25,114 bases of DNA, taken from the NCBI GenBank assembly GCA_003956705.1, contig QZCP01000449.1, forward strand, positions 7,261 to 32,374, read 5' to 3'. Made by a program: the position numbers and the translations under genes. The notes below the pieces were generated by a model, which did no database searches, was not told the origin of the DNA, and was given only the letters and a program-made list of their open reading frames with translations. Positions 22,078-25,114 of the stretch are shown in pieces. Origin of the DNA: Brevipalpus yothersi. Taxonomy: Eukaryota; Arthropoda; Arachnida; Trombidiformes; Tenuipalpidae. Every line of letters starts with the position of its first letter. Position 1 is the first letter of the stretch.

Positions 22078-23100
22078 AGGAGTAGAAACTTGCTCGAATA
22101 CAATTGAACAGAGAGAAAAAAGAGAGAGGAAAAATTTTCTCCGCTCCATGCCATATGCTTGGACTCTTTTTTAGGTTCCTCTTTCTCTCTCTATACCTTG
22201 TCCAATAGACACAGTCCCATAGTCCGATTTGGATACAATCTTTTGGGCCTCATAAAACTTTCTCTGTAAGATCGATAAGCACAGTGTGTGTGTATGTGTC
22301 CATACATGTCTATGGTCACCTTTTGAGGCGATTCTATACGATCTGCTGGTCTTCATTCCGCTCACAGACCAAAGGAACATCCATGCCTAAGCTTTTGGCC
22401 TGTCCATGCTACTGTCAGACCGCCTGTGTGTGAGTCGTCTGTGTATATAATATGTATGAGAGTACCCCAAGGAGTGACTTGTTGAATTTTATCTGATGAA
22501 GTGGAAATATTCACTGTGAGATTATATCAAGCAATTCTTTTTTTTCTCTCTCTCTCCCTCTACCTTTAACTTCATGGTCTTTTTCGGGGGTCCTGGACCA
22601 ATCTCTCGTAGCTCCACTTCTACTTCTCTCTCCCTCTTATTCTCTTCACATATACAGCCAACTTACTTGCTGTCAAAATGAAATTTATTCACAATAGAAT
22701 TGCTTTTGTAAGATGGTGATTTGCTTAACAACTGATAATCTGCATCGATCTTGGCTTTTTAGTTCGATTCGAGACGCTTCCTTGGCCTCTCTCTCTCTTT
22801 CTCTCTGGGTCTTGTTTTCCTCATGTTTTCGTGCTTCATTTTTTATCATTTATTCAGATCCGTCTCTAGGTAAGATGCTGGGAGGAAAAAGAGAGAGAGG
22901 CTGAATTTTTGCGTTTCTCTTTACAAATCATCATCCAAAAACGGACATGTTGAATTTTGGTGAAAAAGTTTTTTCCGTTCAGTGAATCTCTAAGTAAGTA
23001 AGTAAACAGAGGGAGTTGAAGAGAGGAAAAAAGATTACGCACATATAACCTGGAGGCAGGTAAAATCATGAATCTACATTCATGATAATCAGATGAATAT

Positions 23101-23103
<3 letters not shown>

Positions 23104-23146
<43 letters not shown>
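23104..23146. repeat. (TC)n microsatellite
   Basis: Twenty-one TC units. It faces the (GA)n at 23473. Confidence 0.96.
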
Positions 23147-23149
<3 letters not shown>

Positions 23150-23467
23150 CACAATCTTCTCAACATGTACCTCTTGAGAGGAGGCAAAATTTTCTCTCTT
23201 TTCTACTACCTTCACTCATCATCTTTTTTCTCTTTACTTTTCATCATCTTCTTCTTCACCAGACACAAGATCATCTCTCTCTCTCTCACCACCCTGTCTC
23301 TCTATTTTACTTTACATCCCAAACTGCCTCCTCTTCTTCCTCCCACGGCTCATGTGTGTCTGTATACACAGATCCAGGCGGGATTGATGATGTTGGTGAT
23401 CGTTGAGTGAATGAAATTTCGTTGGCTAAGCTGTTTACCATTCCATTGAGAACAGCAGGTCATCATG

Positions 23468-23472
<5 letters not shown>
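23147..23472. other. 326-bp spacer between inverted CT and GA tracts
   Basis: A pyrimidine-rich segment with a near-palindrome at 23176-23199 and no gene. A frame from 23093 to 23410 reads into it from the CT tract and is repeat-driven. Confidence 0.65.

Positions 23473-23521
<49 letters not shown>
23473..23521. repeat. (GA)n microsatellite
   Basis: Twenty-four uninterrupted GA-type units, inverted relative to the tract at 23104-23146. Confidence 0.96.
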
Positions 23522-23522
<1 letters not shown>

Positions 23523-25028
23523 AAATTATCAAATTATTTCATATATTTTGAATCATTTTGAATTCCATTTTTTTTCGAGGGTTGAGCAAATTTCGCCCCT
23601 TGTGCATCCTTTTAATTAGGAAAACTTTTTCTCAATTAGATAGCCCACAAAATATGTTTTTTTTGTCATTCAAAAGGCATTCTATCCCATACGCTCTGTC
23701 TCTCTCAATTGGTTGATGAATTATTGTATTCATCATATTTGTTTAGCATTCCAATCCATCTGTCCCTCTCACGTTAAGTCATCCACCAGTTGTCATCATA
23801 ACGCCCAAATGATGCTGGACTGTGATGTTTTAATCATCATCTTTCTCTTCCTTTTTCCGAGCATTTCAAGCAAATATATATACTTCCACCATACATTCAT
23901 AATCAATCTTGAGCAACGGGAGATAAAATTCTCATGCCTACAATTTGGCGAATAAAATTGTCTTCAAAACATACACATACACACAAGGCGACTGATAAAA
24001 TGAAGAAAAAGTTCATTGCGTAGGCTTCAAGCACTTTTTGGACTTCAATTTATATGTATATACATGAACGTTTGTTTTCCAGGGCTCATTTTACAACAAG
24101 CTGAGAGAATTTCTTCTTCATCTTCTTCTTCTTCAATTCTTCTTTTATTTCTCTCTCTTTCTTCTTTATTCATTATATCTCCTGTCAAATCATTACCATG
24201 CAAAGTATTCTGAATGAATGAATAGTAAATGATGATAATACCACTATCAGGCGGCAAAAAGGAATGATTCCCTGAAAAATTGGCACTAAACAATCATCAT
24301 CATGAAATCGTCTGTATCTTGTGGAAAGCATGCATTTTCACTCTTTTTCCATCTCTCTATAGTATATACACCTTACTGGGTAACATACAACAAAAAAAAG
24401 TAGGCTTTTCGTTGATTCAGTTTGAAATTGAGAGAGAAAGAAAATCTTCTGCAATTCCATTGAATGTTTTTATTATTATATTCAACTATCAAATGTGAGC
24501 CACCTATGAATGGTATGATAATGCCCTTAGGCGTGGACAAAGTATCGATGGAGAGAGAGAGAAAGTTATTCTGAATATTCCATGCTTTCATATATATCAC
24601 ATAAAAACCATGATGCCATCGTGTATGTTTATACATATGAATGGTATATACATGCATACATGGAGGCTGTAACTACTACTGTGCTGACGATGTTGCGATC
24701 ATCAAAGAGAAGAAAAGAATAGAAACACTGTGGGTGGTGCAGGTAGAGAGAGATACAATCATCATGAATGAGTTGAGAGAGAGAGGTATATATACAAATA
24801 AAAGAGGGAGTCCATTTAGTGAACCTTTTTTTTCAGGGAGATTCCTCAATTCCTTAGCAATATAAGGGGAAAGAGAGGCAAAACTTTTCCTCTCTCTCTC
24901 TGACAGCATAATAAGAACTCGCTCATACGAGTAAAGCTCAATGAATCCACTACTGTTACTATCTCTATCGAAGTTGTTCTGATAGAAAGTTCTGACCTCA
25001 GTGAGAGATTGTGTTTATATAGATGAAC
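23522..25028. other. Gene-free stretch before the terminal GA tract
   Basis: It has a (TTC)n run at about 24111-24134, a third CAGGTAG heptamer at 24740-24746 next to a short GA run, and a purine-to-pyrimidine near-palindrome at 24871-24900. The longest frame is 94 codons on the minus strand (24373-24657) and is unrecognised. Confidence 0.65.
24111..24134. repeat. (TTC)n microsatellite
   Basis: About eight TTC units with one A interruption. Confidence 0.85.

Positions 25029-25114
<86 letters not shown>
25029..25114. repeat. (GA)n microsatellite, cut by the window edge
   Basis: GA units with a short A-run interruption near 25046-25048, continuing off the right edge. Confidence 0.97.

Larger units (their letters stand above)
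20326..23103. other. Gene-free stretch including a less AT-rich part
   Basis: It contains a 10-bp duplication (20425-20444), a perfect 14-bp palindrome AAGAAAATTTTCTT (20646-20659), two (CT)n tracts, and from about 21610 to 22450 a part that is visibly richer in G and C, nearly free of dinucleotide repeats, with a GTTGTCCA hairpin (21713-21731). The longest frame is 133 codons (21334-21735) and runs through the CT repeat. I do not recognise an exon. Confidence 0.6.

Overview
The window looks like eukaryotic, probably animal, non-coding DNA. It is AT-rich, has almost no long open frames, carries about twenty long (GA)n/(CT)n microsatellites, has an assembly gap of Ns, and holds one eukaryotic-type 'cut-and-paste' transposon. 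An arthropod would fit the style of the sequence, but nothing here fixes the taxon. I found no tRNA, rRNA, CRISPR array or bacterial operon, and no host protein-coding gene I can support.

Layout. 1-44 is a (GA)n tract cut by the window edge. 45-2242 is AT-rich DNA without a gene. About 2243-3780 is the only recognisable gene region: a Tc1/mariner-IS630 superfamily element whose 338-codon transposase (2483-3499) keeps the catalytic residues of a DDE enzyme. It is followed by a poly(A) signal and flanked by imperfect candidate terminal inverted repeats. From 3781 to the end the DNA is unique AT-rich sequence broken by (GA)n and (CT)n tracts on either strand, a few (TG)n, (GATA)n and (TTTC)n arrays, and short tandem repeats with a 10-bp period. 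A 380-base gap (11629-12008) lies inside a (GA)n tract, and the window ends in another (GA)n tract (25029-25114).

How it works together: the only inferable machinery is the transposon, in which one transposase would bind its own ends and move the element. Its reading frame is intact, but it has no in-frame ATG in the first 100 codons, so this copy may be recently disabled or may use an upstream exon. The rest can be described only by structure: microsatellites, a cluster of GGCC tetramers at 6377-8167, repeated purine-to-pyrimidine near-palindromes, and small hairpins, one made of two inverted CAGGTAG heptamers. I did not find a convincing new multi-gene system. The best leads are non-coding patterns plus the start-less but otherwise intact transposase.
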